DNA of 64,000 nucleotides from Nonomuraea jiangxiensis (GCF_900099965.1 NZ_FNDJ01000014.1:124001-188000), one strand, 5' to 3'. Positions 33,877 to 42,329 are shown, counted from the first letter of the stretch. Notes: a model not told the origin generated them from the letters alone. Made by a program: numbers and translations.

Positions 33877-35117
33877 CAGGCCCTGCCGTGGGAGGTCCTC
33901 GACCGGCGCGACACGGAGTCGACGATCACGGCGAGCAGCAGCACCGCCCCGGTCACCACGAACCTGATCGAGGAGTCCAGGTTCAGCAGCGTCAGGCCGC
34001 TGGAGATCGACTGGATGACGATGACCCCGAGCAGCGCGCCGAACGCTGTGCCGCGCCCGCCGAACAGGCTCGTCCCGCCGATCACGGCCGCCGCGATGGC
34101 GTTGAGGTTGACGTCGCCCCCGCCGCTGCTCTGGTTGGCCGCCGCCAGCCGGGCCGCGGCCAGGATGCCGCCGACCGCGGCGAACGTCGAGCAGAGCACG
34201 AACACGGAGGTGTAGACCGCCCTGACGTTGATGCCCGCCCGGCGCGCGGCCTCCACGTTGCCGCCGACCGCGTAGACGGACCTGCCCCACTTCGTCCGCG
34301 ACAGCAGGTAGTGCATGATCAGCACCAGCGCCACGAAGAAGACGAACATCCAGCCCACGCCGCGCGTCTGGCCCAGATACCAGACCACGAACGCCAGCAC
34401 CGCCAGCAGCACCACGCTCCTGACGACCAGCGTGAGCGTGCCGCGGGCCGACAACCCGGCCCGGCGCCGCTCCTCCGCGTGCAGGTAGCCGCTGACGAAC
34501 CACCAGCCCGCCGCGATCACCGCGAACGCGAACGACAACCAGGACGGTACGAAGTCGAGCTGCGCGAAGTTCACCAGCCCCGAGTCGAACGGCAGGTTGA
34601 TCGACCCCTTGCTGCCCAGCACGTAGAGCTGGAGCCCGAGGAAGGCCAGCAGCCCGGCCAGCGTGATCACGAAGCTGGGCACCCCGAACCGGTTGAAGAG
34701 CTGCCCGTACAGCCATCCGACGACCGCGCCCATGAGCACCGAGGCCAGGATCGCCAGCCAGACCGGCAGTCCCTCGCCCACGAACAGCACCGCGAGCACG
34801 GCCCCCGACAACCCGCTGACCGAGCCGACGGACAGGTCGATCTGCCCCACCAGCAGCACGCACACGATGCCGAGCGCGATGACGCCGACGGCGGCGGACT
34901 CCAGCGTGAGGTTCACCAGGTTCGCGCTGGACAGGAAGATCGGGTTGAGGACCTGCAGCACGGTCCAGATGACCACGAGCCCGACCACGACGGGGATCAC
35001 CCCGAGGTCGCCGCCCCTGGCCCGGGCGACCACGTCGGCGAGCGCGCCCCGCAGGCCGCCGCGGTGCTGGAGCCGCTCGTCCTGGCGGTCGGCCGGCTCG
35101 CTCGTCACTGCGCTCAC
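33876..35117 (-). CDS. Sugar ABC transporter permease (RbsC/XylH type)
   Basis: Homodimeric membrane channel for a carbohydrate uptake transporter 2 system, 413 residues with about ten helices. Family blocks include LVGQIDLSVGSVSGLSGAVL (residues about 110-129) and SRTKWGRSVYAVGGNVEAAR with RAGINVRAV, the ATPase-coupling loop. FGGRGTAFGALLGVIVIQSI is near the C-terminus. The hydrophilic N-terminal 30 residues are longer than usual. It overlaps the ATPase gene by 4 bp and the kinase gene by one base. Confidence 0.94.
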   Translation of the reverse strand: MSAVTSEPADRQDERLQHRGGLRGALADVVARARGGDLGVIPVVVGLVVIWTVLQVLNPIFLSSANLVNLTLESAAVGVIALGIVCVLLVGQIDLSVGSVSGLSGAVLAVLFVGEGLPVWLAILASVLMGAVVGWLYGQLFNRFGVPSFVITLAGLLAFLGLQLYVLGSKGSINLPFDSGLVNFAQLDFVPSWLSFAFAVIAAGWWFVSGYLHAEERRRAGLSARGTLTLVVRSVVLLAVLAFVVWYLGQTRGVGWMFVFFVALVLIMHYLLSRTKWGRSVYAVGGNVEAARRAGINVRAVYTSVFVLCSTFAAVGGILAAARLAAANQSSGGGDVNLNAIAAAVIGGTSLFGGRGTAFGALLGVIVIQSISSGLTLLNLDSSIRFVVTGAVLLLAVIVDSVSRRSRTSHGRA

Positions 35118-35875
35118 GACTGGGCTCCCCTCTGGTTACGACGAGACACCACGTTGTCGGTGGCGCCGGTGATGGCCGCGATGATCTCCTCGGTGGAGAC
35201 CTGTCCCACGTCGAACACCCCGTTGTTGCGGCCCAGCCGCAGCACCGCGACCTTGTCGGCGACGGCCTGCACGTCCGCCATGTTGTGGCTGATCATGATG
35301 ACGCCCAGGCCGTTCTCGCGCAGCCGCTCGACCAGGTTGAGCACCTCGGCCGTCTGCGCGACGCCGAGCGCGGCGGTGGGCTCGTCGAGGATGATGACCT
35401 TGGGGTCACCGAGCAGAGACCTGGCGATGGCCACCGTCTGCCTCTGACCGCCCGACAGCGCCGCGACCGGCACCCGTACGCTCGGGATCTTGGCGGAGAG
35501 CTGGCGGAGCAGCTCCCAGGAGCGGGTCTCCATGGCCACGTCGTTCAGCCGCAGCGGGCGGATCTCGTGGCCGAGGAACAGGTTCTGGATCACGTTGAGG
35601 TTCTCGCACAGCGCGAGGTCCTGGAAGACCGTGGCGATGCCGAGTTTGTGGGCGGCGGCCGGGCTGTGGATCTCGACCGTGCTCCCCTCGAACGTGATCG
35701 TGCCCGCGTCCGCCGGGTGCACGCCCGAAAGGATCTTGACCAGCGTCGACTTGCCCGCGCCGTTGTCGCCCACGACGGCCACGACCTGGCCCGCGGCCAC
35801 GTCGAGCTCGATGTCGGTGAGGGCGGCCACCGCGCCGAAGGTCTTGCTGATCCCGCGCAGGGACAGGACGGTCAT
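35114..35875 (-). CDS. Sugar ABC transporter ATP-binding protein, single NBD
   Basis: ATPase of the same importer, 253 residues. Walker A GDNGAGKSTLVKILSG is at about residues 36-51, signature LSGGQRQTVAIARSLLGDPK at about 140, Walker B VIILDEPTAALG, and the switch His in ISHNMADVQAV. Most RbsA/XylG homologues carry two fused nucleotide-binding domains of about 500 residues; this is the single-domain FrcA-like form and must homodimerise. ATG 35875 is ten bases after the binding-protein stop, and the end overlaps the permease by four bases. Confidence 0.94.
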   Translation of the reverse strand: MTVLSLRGISKTFGAVAALTDIELDVAAGQVVAVVGDNGAGKSTLVKILSGVHPADAGTITFEGSTVEIHSPAAAHKLGIATVFQDLALCENLNVIQNLFLGHEIRPLRLNDVAMETRSWELLRQLSAKIPSVRVPVAALSGGQRQTVAIARSLLGDPKVIILDEPTAALGVAQTAEVLNLVERLRENGLGVIMISHNMADVQAVADKVAVLRLGRNNGVFDVGQVSTEEIIAAITGATDNVVSRRNQRGAQS

Positions 35876-35885
35876 CGCGGCTCTC

Positions 35886-36977
35886 CTACTTGATGCCGAG
35901 CTCGTCGCAGCCCTGGGCGTACTCGCCCGTGCACACGTCGGCGGCCTTCATGATGCCGCTGTCGAACAGCACTTCCTTGATGTTCTCCTTGGTCACGACC
36001 GTGGGGACGAACAACTGGGAGGGCGTGTTGTACAGGGTGGTCTGGCCCGCGGGCTTCTTGCCCTGCATGAAGTCGTAGGCCACGTTCGCGGCCGCCTCGG
36101 CCACGATCTTGATCGGCTTGGAGATCGTGTTGTACTGGTCGCCCGCGATGATGCGCTGCGCGGCGGCCACCTCGGCGTCGTTGCCGGTGACCGGCGGCAC
36201 CTTCACGCCCGCGGCCTTGAACGCGGCGATCGAGCCGCCGCCGGTGCCGTCGTTGGCCGCGACCACGCCCACGATCTGGTCCTTGAACTGGGTGATCTGG
36301 CCGCTGACCCAGGTCTGCGCCTTCTCCGGCTGCCAGTCGGGGGTGTCGTACTCGGCCAGCAGCTTGAAGCCGCTGGGGTCGACCGCGCTGTGGATGCCCT
36401 TCTTGATCAGCCCGGCCGCCGCGTCCGTGGGGGAGCCGTTGACCTGGAGGATCCCGCCCTCCGCCTTCTCGGCCTTCAGGTGGTCGACCAGGGACTGGGC
36501 GATCATGGAGCCGATCTTCTCGTTGTCGAACGAGATGTAGTAGTCGGCGGGCGTGGCCGGGATCGGCCGGTCGTAGGCGATGACCGGGACCTGCTGCGAC
36601 TGGGCCGTCTTGACCATGGTGGCCGCGGCGGCGGAGTCGACCGGGTCGATCACGATCGCCTTGACGCCCTGGGCGAGCGCCGAGTTGGCCTGTTGCTGCT
36701 GCTTGGCGGCGTCGGAGTCGGCGTTCTGGTAGATGACCTGGCAGCTCGGGCAGAGCTGCTTCATCCTGGCCTCGAACAGCGGCTTGTCCTGCAGTTCGTA
36801 CCGGGTCGAGGCGAGGTCGGGCATGAGGAAGGCGACCTTCGCGTTCTCGGCGCCGCCGCCGCTCCCGCCGGTGCTCGCGCCGGTGGAGCCGGAGCCTGAG
36901 CCGCACGCGGCCAGTATCGAGCCGGCGAGCACCGCCACGGCGGCGAACGTGGTGGTCCGCATCTGAGCTCTGTTCAC
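35886..36977 (-). CDS. Sugar ABC transporter substrate-binding lipoprotein (XylF/RbsB type)
   Basis: Periplasmic-binding-protein type 1 fold, lipid-anchored, 363 residues. The signal ends AVLAGSILAAC, followed by a Gly/Ser linker. Lobe 1 starts KVAFLMPDLASTRYELQDKP, with the hinge-side LAQGVKAIVIDPVDSAAAAT and VIAYDRPIPATPADYYISFD, the D-R-x-I pair typical of xylose/ribose-type proteins. GTG 36977 has GAGGA eight bases upstream, so it is preferred to the frame extending to 37052; ATG 36962 is the alternative. It is the first gene after the SorC regulator in the operon. The ligand is an unidentified pentose, hexose or polyol. Confidence 0.93.
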   Translation of the reverse strand: MNRAQMRTTTFAAVAVLAGSILAACGSGSGSTGASTGGSGGGAENAKVAFLMPDLASTRYELQDKPLFEARMKQLCPSCQVIYQNADSDAAKQQQQANSALAQGVKAIVIDPVDSAAAATMVKTAQSQQVPVIAYDRPIPATPADYYISFDNEKIGSMIAQSLVDHLKAEKAEGGILQVNGSPTDAAAGLIKKGIHSAVDPSGFKLLAEYDTPDWQPEKAQTWVSGQITQFKDQIVGVVAANDGTGGGSIAAFKAAGVKVPPVTGNDAEVAAAQRIIAGDQYNTISKPIKIVAEAAANVAYDFMQGKKPAGQTTLYNTPSQLFVPTVVTKENIKEVLFDSGIMKAADVCTGEYAQGCDELGIK

Positions 36978-37069
36978 GGGTTCATTCCTCACTTGCTGAT
37001 CTCTGACGCTCGCTGGCCCCCGGGAGAGGGACATGCCCCTACACCTGGGCACATCCGTTGGTGCGGCTC

Positions 37070-37113
37070 ACGTTAGCGCGCGTTCAGAATAGTTGTCCAG
37101 CAAAAGTGTTCAG
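37070..37113 (-). promoter_or_regulatory. Promoter and SorC-type operator before sugar-binding protein gene
   Basis: Minus strand: TGGACA (37099-37094), an 18-bp spacer and TAACGT (37075-37070). GTTCAG occurs at 37082-37087 and 37108-37113, flanking the promoter, with GTTGTCCAG in between. The same TGAAC half-sites flank the promoter of the SorC gene, so both are likely bound by that regulator. Confidence 0.55.
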
Positions 37114-38078
37114 ACTTGGTGAGCGGCTGCCACCAGGCCCTCCGCCGTGGGGGTGTCGGTGACGAGGTGGTTGAAGTAGCCGCCGCGGGCGCCCGCGATG
37201 ATCGACAGCACCTTCTCTGCGCCCACCGCGACCGCGATCGTGGCCGGGATGCGGCGCAGCTCCTCCGGCCGGGTCGCCACCAGCCGCTCGCTGCCCGGGT
37301 AGGTGACCGGCCTGCCGTCACGGTCGTAGATCCGCATGCACACGTCGCCCACGGCCTGGCGCAGGCTCTCGGCGTCGCGCGGCATGAGGGCGGGCATCAT
37401 CTGCCTCATCAGCGGCGCGGAGCCGACGCCGACGATGGCGCACTTGGCCCGCGCCCACAGGTCCATGACCCTGCGCACGGACGGCTCGTGCTGCAGCGAG
37501 TAGAACAGCTCGGGCCCCGGCAGCGCGGGCGCGTAGAGGTAGGCGGGCACGCCGCCGATGCGTTCGGCCAGGATGCGGGTGGTCTCGTTGGTCTGGAACC
37601 AGGGTTGCGGCTCCTCCTGGCCGCCCACCGCGGGCGCGATCGTGACCCCGGGATACTGGCCGAGGCCCTCGCGGGCGCACTCGTAGACCGTGGTGCCGGA
37701 CGAGACCAGCACGACGTCACCCGACTCCAGGCCGACCTCGGCCAGCGCGCGGGACACGCCCGGGGCCAGCCACGGGCCCAGCGCCGGGCCGCTGACCTTG
37801 GGCACGATGTGGACGCGCCGCAGGCCCAGCGCGCGTGCCACCTCGGCCGCCAGCGGGCCGTCGGTCAGCCCGGCCGGCCGGTGCACCCTGATCTCGACGA
37901 TGCCCTGCTTGCGGGCCTCGGTGAGCAGTCTGCTCACGGTCGCCCTGCTGACGCCCAGCCGCTTGGCGATGTCACCCTGGGTGGCGTCCTCCAGGTAGTA
38001 CTGCTGCGCCGCCGCGTACATCAGCTCGTGCGGGAACCTGGCCTGCTGTCCCTCGGGTGCGACATCGGCGGCATTCAT
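37110..38078 (-). CDS. SorC/DeoR-type sugar-binding transcriptional regulator
   Basis: Transcription factor of the SorC family, 322 residues. Residues about 15-65 form the HTH (AAQQYYLEDATQGDIAKRLG then VSRATVSRLLTEARKQGIVE). The remaining 250 residues form the sugar-phosphate-binding domain with LVSSGTTVYECAREGL, the family's GTT(V) loop, and VAVGAEKVLSIIAGARGGYF near the end. SorC proteins usually sense a phosphorylated pathway intermediate, here perhaps a product of the FGGY kinases. ATG 38078 starts the gene. TGAAC half-sites lie at its own promoter and before the transporter genes. Confidence 0.93.
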   Translation of the reverse strand: MNAADVAPEGQQARFPHELMYAAAQQYYLEDATQGDIAKRLGVSRATVSRLLTEARKQGIVEIRVHRPAGLTDGPLAAEVARALGLRRVHIVPKVSGPALGPWLAPGVSRALAEVGLESGDVVLVSSGTTVYECAREGLGQYPGVTIAPAVGGQEEPQPWFQTNETTRILAERIGGVPAYLYAPALPGPELFYSLQHEPSVRRVMDLWARAKCAIVGVGSAPLMRQMMPALMPRDAESLRQAVGDVCMRIYDRDGRPVTYPGSERLVATRPEELRRIPATIAVAVGAEKVLSIIAGARGGYFNHLVTDTPTAEGLVAAAHQV

Positions 38079-38096
38079 GCGCCCACTCCTGGGTCG

Positions 38097-38127
38097 TGAA
38101 CATATTTGCTGAACTGATGCGCAACAA
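38097..38127 (-). promoter_or_regulatory. Promoter with TGAAC direct repeats before sorC-type gene
   Basis: On the minus strand TTGTTG (38127-38122) and TATGTT (38104-38099) are 17 bp apart. TGAAC is present on the plus strand at 38097-38101 and 38110-38114, overlapping the -10 and the spacer, which fits autorepression by the SorC regulator. Confidence 0.5.
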
Positions 38128-38156
38128 CTATAACCTCGTGTTGTCCGAGGAAGAGG

Positions 38157-39128
38157 CTAGCCGTTCGCGAGTGCGTCGCCGAGGGGGGTGCGGGCGTACA
38201 GGACGCTGCGGCCCATGCGGGTGCCCGCGATCAGGCCCGTCCTGCGCAGTGCCGCCAGGTGGCCGCCGGTGGTGCCCAGGCCCTGCCCGAGCAGGGCCGC
38301 GAGCTGGGTGGTGGTGGCCGGTTCGGCCAGCTCGGCGAGGATGCGGGCGCGGCTGCGGCCGATCAGCGCCGCCAGGTCGGCATCCGGTACGGGCGGCGCG
38401 ACCGCGATCCCCCGGGCCGGGTAGATCATCGCGTACGGCCAGGCGTCGTCCAGATAGGCGGCGATGGTGGTGATGAACACCGAGGGCAGGAACAGCAGCC
38501 CCTTGCCGTCGAGCCGGTGCGTCCTGTCGACCGTCATCAGCTCGATCTCGATGGTGCCGCCGTGCCGCCAGCGCACCCGGGGACTGAGGTTCTCCAGCGC
38601 CGCCTGCCAGCCGTAGGCCGCCAGCCGCCCGGCCCGCTGCGCGACGTCCCGCTGCAGGACCGCCCGAAACCGGGGCCAGTCGCGGGACAGAATCTCCGTC
38701 CACAGCGCCTGGTACGCCTGCGCGAACCGCTCGACCACCCGCGGCCCCAGCAGCAGCTCCCTGACCCAGCGGGCCACGGGCGGGCGCCCGGCCAGCGCCC
38801 GGTCGATCTCCGCGTGCGCCTGCGCCAGCGGCGTCGCGCGCATGGTGGCCAGCTCGGCCTCGAACGGCACGTCCACCGCCGTCGGTGGCGGGGCGACGAA
38901 GTTGACGTTCGCGTCCCCCTTGTTGCCGCTGATCGCGGCGGCGGCCCGCAGCACCGGATGCTCCCGCTCCAGCCCGAAGTACGTCTCCCGCCACCGCGCC
39001 ACCCACGGGCCGTTCGCCCCGGCCTCGTGGCGGCCCGCCAGCGTCCATTGGGCGTGCATGGTCTCGATCAGCGGGGAGATCGCGAACCTGCTGGCCATCA
39101 CGTCCTGCGGGATCACCTCGATCGTCAC
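38157..39128 (-). CDS. ArsR-type winged-helix regulator with DUF5937-like N-terminal domain
   Basis: Transcriptional regulator, 323 residues. The last 90 residues are an ArsR/HTH_20 winged helix (RARILAELAEPATTTQLAAL then LGQGLGTTGGHLAALRRTGL). The long N-terminal part (VTIEVIPQDVMASRFAISPL; WPRFRAVLQRDVAQRAGRLA) matches the DUF5937 type common in actinomycetes and may bind a ligand. No metal-binding Cys motif is visible. GTG 39128 has AAAGG five bases upstream. It diverges from an MFS exporter over a dyad operator, a standard repressor-efflux arrangement. Confidence 0.88.
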   Translation of the reverse strand: MTIEVIPQDVMASRFAISPLIETMHAQWTLAGRHEAGANGPWVARWRETYFGLEREHPVLRAAAAISGNKGDANVNFVAPPPTAVDVPFEAELATMRATPLAQAHAEIDRALAGRPPVARWVRELLLGPRVVERFAQAYQALWTEILSRDWPRFRAVLQRDVAQRAGRLAAYGWQAALENLSPRVRWRHGGTIEIELMTVDRTHRLDGKGLLFLPSVFITTIAAYLDDAWPYAMIYPARGIAVAPPVPDADLAALIGRSRARILAELAEPATTTQLAALLGQGLGTTGGHLAALRRTGLIAGTRMGRSVLYARTPLGDALANG

Positions 39129-39134
39129 GCGCAC

Positions 39135-39154
39135 CTTTCGGTTATATCCGAAAG
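39135..39154. promoter_or_regulatory. Dyad CTTTCGG-ttatat-CCGAAAG between ArsR regulator and MFS exporter
   Basis: Perfect 7-bp inverted arms surround an AT-rich hexamer, in the 64-base divergent gap. It overlaps the ribosome site of the regulator gene, so bound repressor would block both transcripts. The ArsR-type protein is the natural candidate. Confidence 0.65.
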
Positions 39155-39192
39155 CATCGCCATCCGGCCGGGACGTCGGCAGCATCGGGGCC

Positions 39193-40386
39193 GTGAAGGG
39201 GGCGACGTTCGGCGAGGTGTTCGCCGTCAGAGAGTTCCGCGTGCTGTTCGGCGGCTTCGCGCTGCTCGTGGTCGGGGACTCGATCAAGATGCTGGCCCTG
39301 TCCGTGCTGGTGTACACCAGGACCGGGTCTCCCGGGCTCTCGGCGGCGGCGTACATGGCCGGGTGGCTGCCGTACATCGTGGGCGGGCTCTTCCTGCTCT
39401 CCCTGGCCGACCGGTTGCCCGCGCGGCGCCTGATGGTGATCGGTGAGCTGGTCAGGGCGATGGTGTGCGCGCTGCTGGCGTTCGCGGGGCTGCCGGTGTG
39501 GGCGATGCTGGCGCTGGTGCTCGTCACGGGGTTGTTCTCGCCGGTGTTCGGGGCCGCGTGGTGGGCGTTGCTGCCGGACGTGCTGCCCGGGGACGCGTTC
39601 GTCCTGGGGCGGTCGCTGCTCGGCGTCACCTCCGCGAGCGCGCAGATCGTCGGGCTGGCGGCGGGGGGCGTGTTCCTGGCGGTCACCGGGCCGTCCGGGG
39701 CGCTGGCGGTGACCGGGGGGTTGTCGCTGGTGGCGGCCGTGGTGCTGCGGTTCGGGCTGCCCGACCGGCCGGCCAGGGGCGCTTCCGGGCGGGGGGCCGT
39801 GCGAGAGACGTTGCGGGTGAACCGGCGGCTGCTGTCCGACCGGCCGGTGCGCGGGCTGTTGCTGGCGGGGTGGCTGCCGTGCATGTGCCTGGCGGGGGCG
39901 GAGGCGATGGTGGTGCCCTATCTCGGCGCACAGGGGCAGTCGGGAGTGGTGCTGGCCATGGCCGCGGCCGGGATGGCGGTCGGGGAGTTCACGGTGGGCC
40001 GGTTCGCGGCCCCCGGCCTGCGCGAGCGCCTCTCGCTGCCGCTGGCGGTGCTGCTCGGGGTGCCCTGGCTGGGCTTCGCGGCCGGGCCGGGGGTCGGGTG
40101 GGCCGCCGGGCTGGCCGCGGTGGCGGCGGCGGGGCTGTCGTACCAGCTGGGGTTGCAGCGGCGGTTCGTGGACGCGGTGCCGGAGGAGGTGCGCGGACAG
40201 GCGTTCGGGCTGCAGTCGGCCGGGCTGATGACCGGGCAGGCGGTCGGCGCGGCGCTGATCGGGGTGCTGGGCGAGTTGATCACGCCCAGGTACGCGATCG
40301 CCGTCGCGGGCGGCGCGGCGGTGCTGGTCGCGCTGGCGCTGGCCCGCCACCTGCGGGCGCCACTTCCGAGCTCGGCGGCCGGCTGA
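39193..40386 (+). CDS. MFS transporter, probable drug efflux
   Basis: Major facilitator with about 12 helices, 397 residues. The N-terminus VKGATFGEVFAVREFRVLFG leads into helix 1, and the loop 2-3 signature is LADRLPARRLMVIGE (about residues 75-89). The second half has MVVPYLGAQGQSGVVLAMAA and LGLQRRFVDAVPEEVRGQAF, typical of macrolide-efflux-like MFS proteins. GTG 39193 is chosen because the upstream frame runs through the regulator gene. The ArsR-type regulator encoded divergently probably controls it. The substrate is unknown. Confidence 0.88.
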   Translation: MKGATFGEVFAVREFRVLFGGFALLVVGDSIKMLALSVLVYTRTGSPGLSAAAYMAGWLPYIVGGLFLLSLADRLPARRLMVIGELVRAMVCALLAFAGLPVWAMLALVLVTGLFSPVFGAAWWALLPDVLPGDAFVLGRSLLGVTSASAQIVGLAAGGVFLAVTGPSGALAVTGGLSLVAAVVLRFGLPDRPARGASGRGAVRETLRVNRRLLSDRPVRGLLLAGWLPCMCLAGAEAMVVPYLGAQGQSGVVLAMAAAGMAVGEFTVGRFAAPGLRERLSLPLAVLLGVPWLGFAAGPGVGWAAGLAAVAAAGLSYQLGLQRRFVDAVPEEVRGQAFGLQSAGLMTGQAVGAALIGVLGELITPRYAIAVAGGAAVLVALALARHLRAPLPSSAAG

Positions 40387-40465
40387 CCGCCGCCGCGGCG
40401 CTCACGAGATCCCGACCGGCAGGCGCGGACAACCTGGTCAAGGCGCTGTGCGAGAGTGGTCGTCT

Positions 40466-41626
40466 ATGTCGTTGAGATCCGCTTTGCTGCTGGCCGGGGT
40501 GGTGCTGGCCGCCCTCAACCTGCGCCCGGCCATCGCGGGTGTGTCTCCCCTCCTCGACGAGATCATGCGCGACGTCGGCCTCTCGCCCGCGGCCGGCGGC
40601 GCGATCACCACCGTCATGGTGGTCTGCCTGGGCGTCTTCGGGCCCGTCACCCCGCTGCTGGCCCGGCGCCTGGGTCTCGACCGCACGCTGTTCGCGGGCC
40701 TGCTCGTCATCGCCGCGGGCGTGGTGCTGCGCGGCCTGGGCGGCGTGCCGATGCTCTACCTCGGTTCCGCGCTGGCCGCCACCGCCATCGCCGTCATGAA
40801 CGTCTCCATGCCCGCCATCGTCAAGCAGCACTTCCCCACCCGCGTCAACCTCCTGACCGGCGTCTACGTCGCCGCGGTCGTGGGTGGCGCCGCCTCCGCC
40901 TCCGCCCTCGTGATCCCGCTCGAACACGGCACCGGCTTCGGCTGGCGCGGCGTCTCCGCGCTGCTGGCCGTGCCCGCGCTGCTGGCGGCGCTGATCTGGC
41001 TCCCGCAGGCGGCGCGCAAGCAGCAGGAGGTGCAGAGCGGGCCGCGGCCGTTCGGCCAGGTGCTGCGCAGCCGGGTCACCTGGTACGTGACGGCGCTCAT
41101 GGGCCTGCAGTCCCTCACCTTCTACGTCATGCTGGCCTGGCTGCCGACGATCTTCATCGAGGCCGGCCTGCCCGCCGACCAGGCCGGCTACCTGCTCAGC
41201 CTGACGAACCTGGTCCAGGTGGTCACCTCCCTGGCGGTCCCGGTGCTGGCCGGGCGGCGGCCCTCGCAGGTGCCGTACGTGGTCGGGGCGGGCGTGCTGA
41301 CCGTGTTCGGGTATCTGGGCATGCTGCTGGCGCCGACGACCGTGCCGTGGTTCTGGATGATCGTGCTGGGAATCGGCCAGGGGGCGTCGTTCGCGCTGGC
41401 GCTGCTGATCATCGCGCTGCGGCCGGCCGACCCCACCGCGGTGACGGCGCTGTCGGCCGTGGCCCAGTCCGTGGGCTATGTGGTGGCCGCGCTGGGACCG
41501 CTGGCCTTCGGGTTCCTCCGGCAGGTCTCCGGCGGCTGGTCGGTGCCGCTGCTGGCCGGACTGGCGGTGGTGGTGGTCCAGCTCGGGGCTGGTTGGCTGG
41601 CCGGGCGTCCTGCTACCTTAGGTTAG
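40466..41626 (+). CDS. CynX/NimT-family MFS transporter
   Basis: Twelve-helix permease, 386 residues. The family opening NLRPAIAGVSPLLDEIMRDV is at residues about 17-36, followed by VTPLLARRLGLDRTLFAGLL and NVSMPAIVKQHFPTRVNLLT, the motif shared with cyanate transporter CynX and nitroimidazole-resistance NimT. Despite the family name the actual substrate is rarely cyanate. ATG 40466 is preferred to GTG 40448. Its stop overlaps the iron box that precedes the FhuF-like gene, so it is not necessarily iron-regulated itself. Confidence 0.9.
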   Translation: MSLRSALLLAGVVLAALNLRPAIAGVSPLLDEIMRDVGLSPAAGGAITTVMVVCLGVFGPVTPLLARRLGLDRTLFAGLLVIAAGVVLRGLGGVPMLYLGSALAATAIAVMNVSMPAIVKQHFPTRVNLLTGVYVAAVVGGAASASALVIPLEHGTGFGWRGVSALLAVPALLAALIWLPQAARKQQEVQSGPRPFGQVLRSRVTWYVTALMGLQSLTFYVMLAWLPTIFIEAGLPADQAGYLLSLTNLVQVVTSLAVPVLAGRRPSQVPYVVGAGVLTVFGYLGMLLAPTTVPWFWMIVLGIGQGASFALALLIIALRPADPTAVTALSAVAQSVGYVVAALGPLAFGFLRQVSGGWSVPLLAGLAVVVVQLGAGWLAGRPATLG

Positions 41627-41641
41627 GTTAGGCTAACTTTA
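41623..41641 (+). promoter_or_regulatory. DtxR/IdeR/DmdR-type iron box before FhuF-like gene
   Basis: TTAGGTTAGGCTAACTTTA matches the 19-bp iron-box consensus at 17 of 19 positions and lies 20 bases before the GTG start. A further TTAGG repeat unit precedes it (41618). Iron-loaded repressor here should silence the downstream reductase, in parallel with the siderophore operon at 1-3 kb. Confidence 0.88.
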
Positions 41642-41660
41642 GATTTCGGGGGATACGAGC

Positions 41661-42329
41661 GTGCTGACCGAGGTGCTCCAGCGGGTGGCCGACGAGCGCG
41701 ACGGGGTCCTCGGGGTGGAGCCCGCCCTCGTCATCGAGCCTGACGAGAGCTGGACGCCGGTCGCCGAGCTGGTGCGGGAGCCGTACACGCGGCTGGACGA
41801 GCTGATCAGGCAGACGGCCGAGCGCTGGAAGGCGCCGTACCACGTCGGGGCGGCGCTGTTCTGGAAGACCTACGGATACTGGCACACCATGCCGATGGCG
41901 CTCGGGTGGGCGCACGACGGGCGGGTGCCGATCATGCGGCTGGCGGAGACGTACTTCAAGGTGTCGGAGGCCGGGGTGACGATCGCGGCCTCGCGCGTGC
42001 ACTGGGACTCCGGCCCCGGGGCCATCCGGGAGGCGCTGGCCGAGTCGCAGCAGCCGCTGGTCACCGCCATCAACTCCATGGCGCGGGTGGGCGAGCGCAC
42101 GCTGTGGGGGTCCACCGCGGAGGCGTTCGCCCACCCGCTGACACAGTTCCTGCCCGGCGACTACATGCGGCTGCTGCGGGAGATCGGCCCGCCGGTGGAC
42201 GGGCTGGTCGAGCCCGCCGGCGACACCTACTTCCGCAAGACCTGCTGCCTGTGGATCGGACTGCCGGACGTGGAACCGTGCGCGAGCTGCTGCGTGCTCA
42301 GGCCACCACGGCCTCGTCCATCGGCCTGA
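41661..42329 (+). CDS. FhuF-like siderophore-iron reductase, [2Fe-2S]
   Basis: Cytoplasmic ferric-siderophore reductase, 222 residues. It would release iron from imported complexes by reducing Fe3+. The diagnostic C-terminal cluster motif is present as CC-x10-C-x2-C (CCLWIGLPDVEPCASC, about residues 196-211), which ligates the [2Fe-2S] centre in FhuF. The N-terminal part has an IucA/FhuF-like helical pattern (AALFWKTYGYWHTMPMALGW). GTG 41661 follows GGGGGAT. A near-consensus iron box precedes it. The 3' end overlaps the convergent cysteine dioxygenase gene by 32 bases. Confidence 0.9.
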   Translation: MLTEVLQRVADERDGVLGVEPALVIEPDESWTPVAELVREPYTRLDELIRQTAERWKAPYHVGAALFWKTYGYWHTMPMALGWAHDGRVPIMRLAETYFKVSEAGVTIAASRVHWDSGPGAIREALAESQQPLVTAINSMARVGERTLWGSTAEAFAHPLTQFLPGDYMRLLREIGPPVDGLVEPAGDTYFRKTCCLWIGLPDVEPCASCCVLRPPRPRPSA

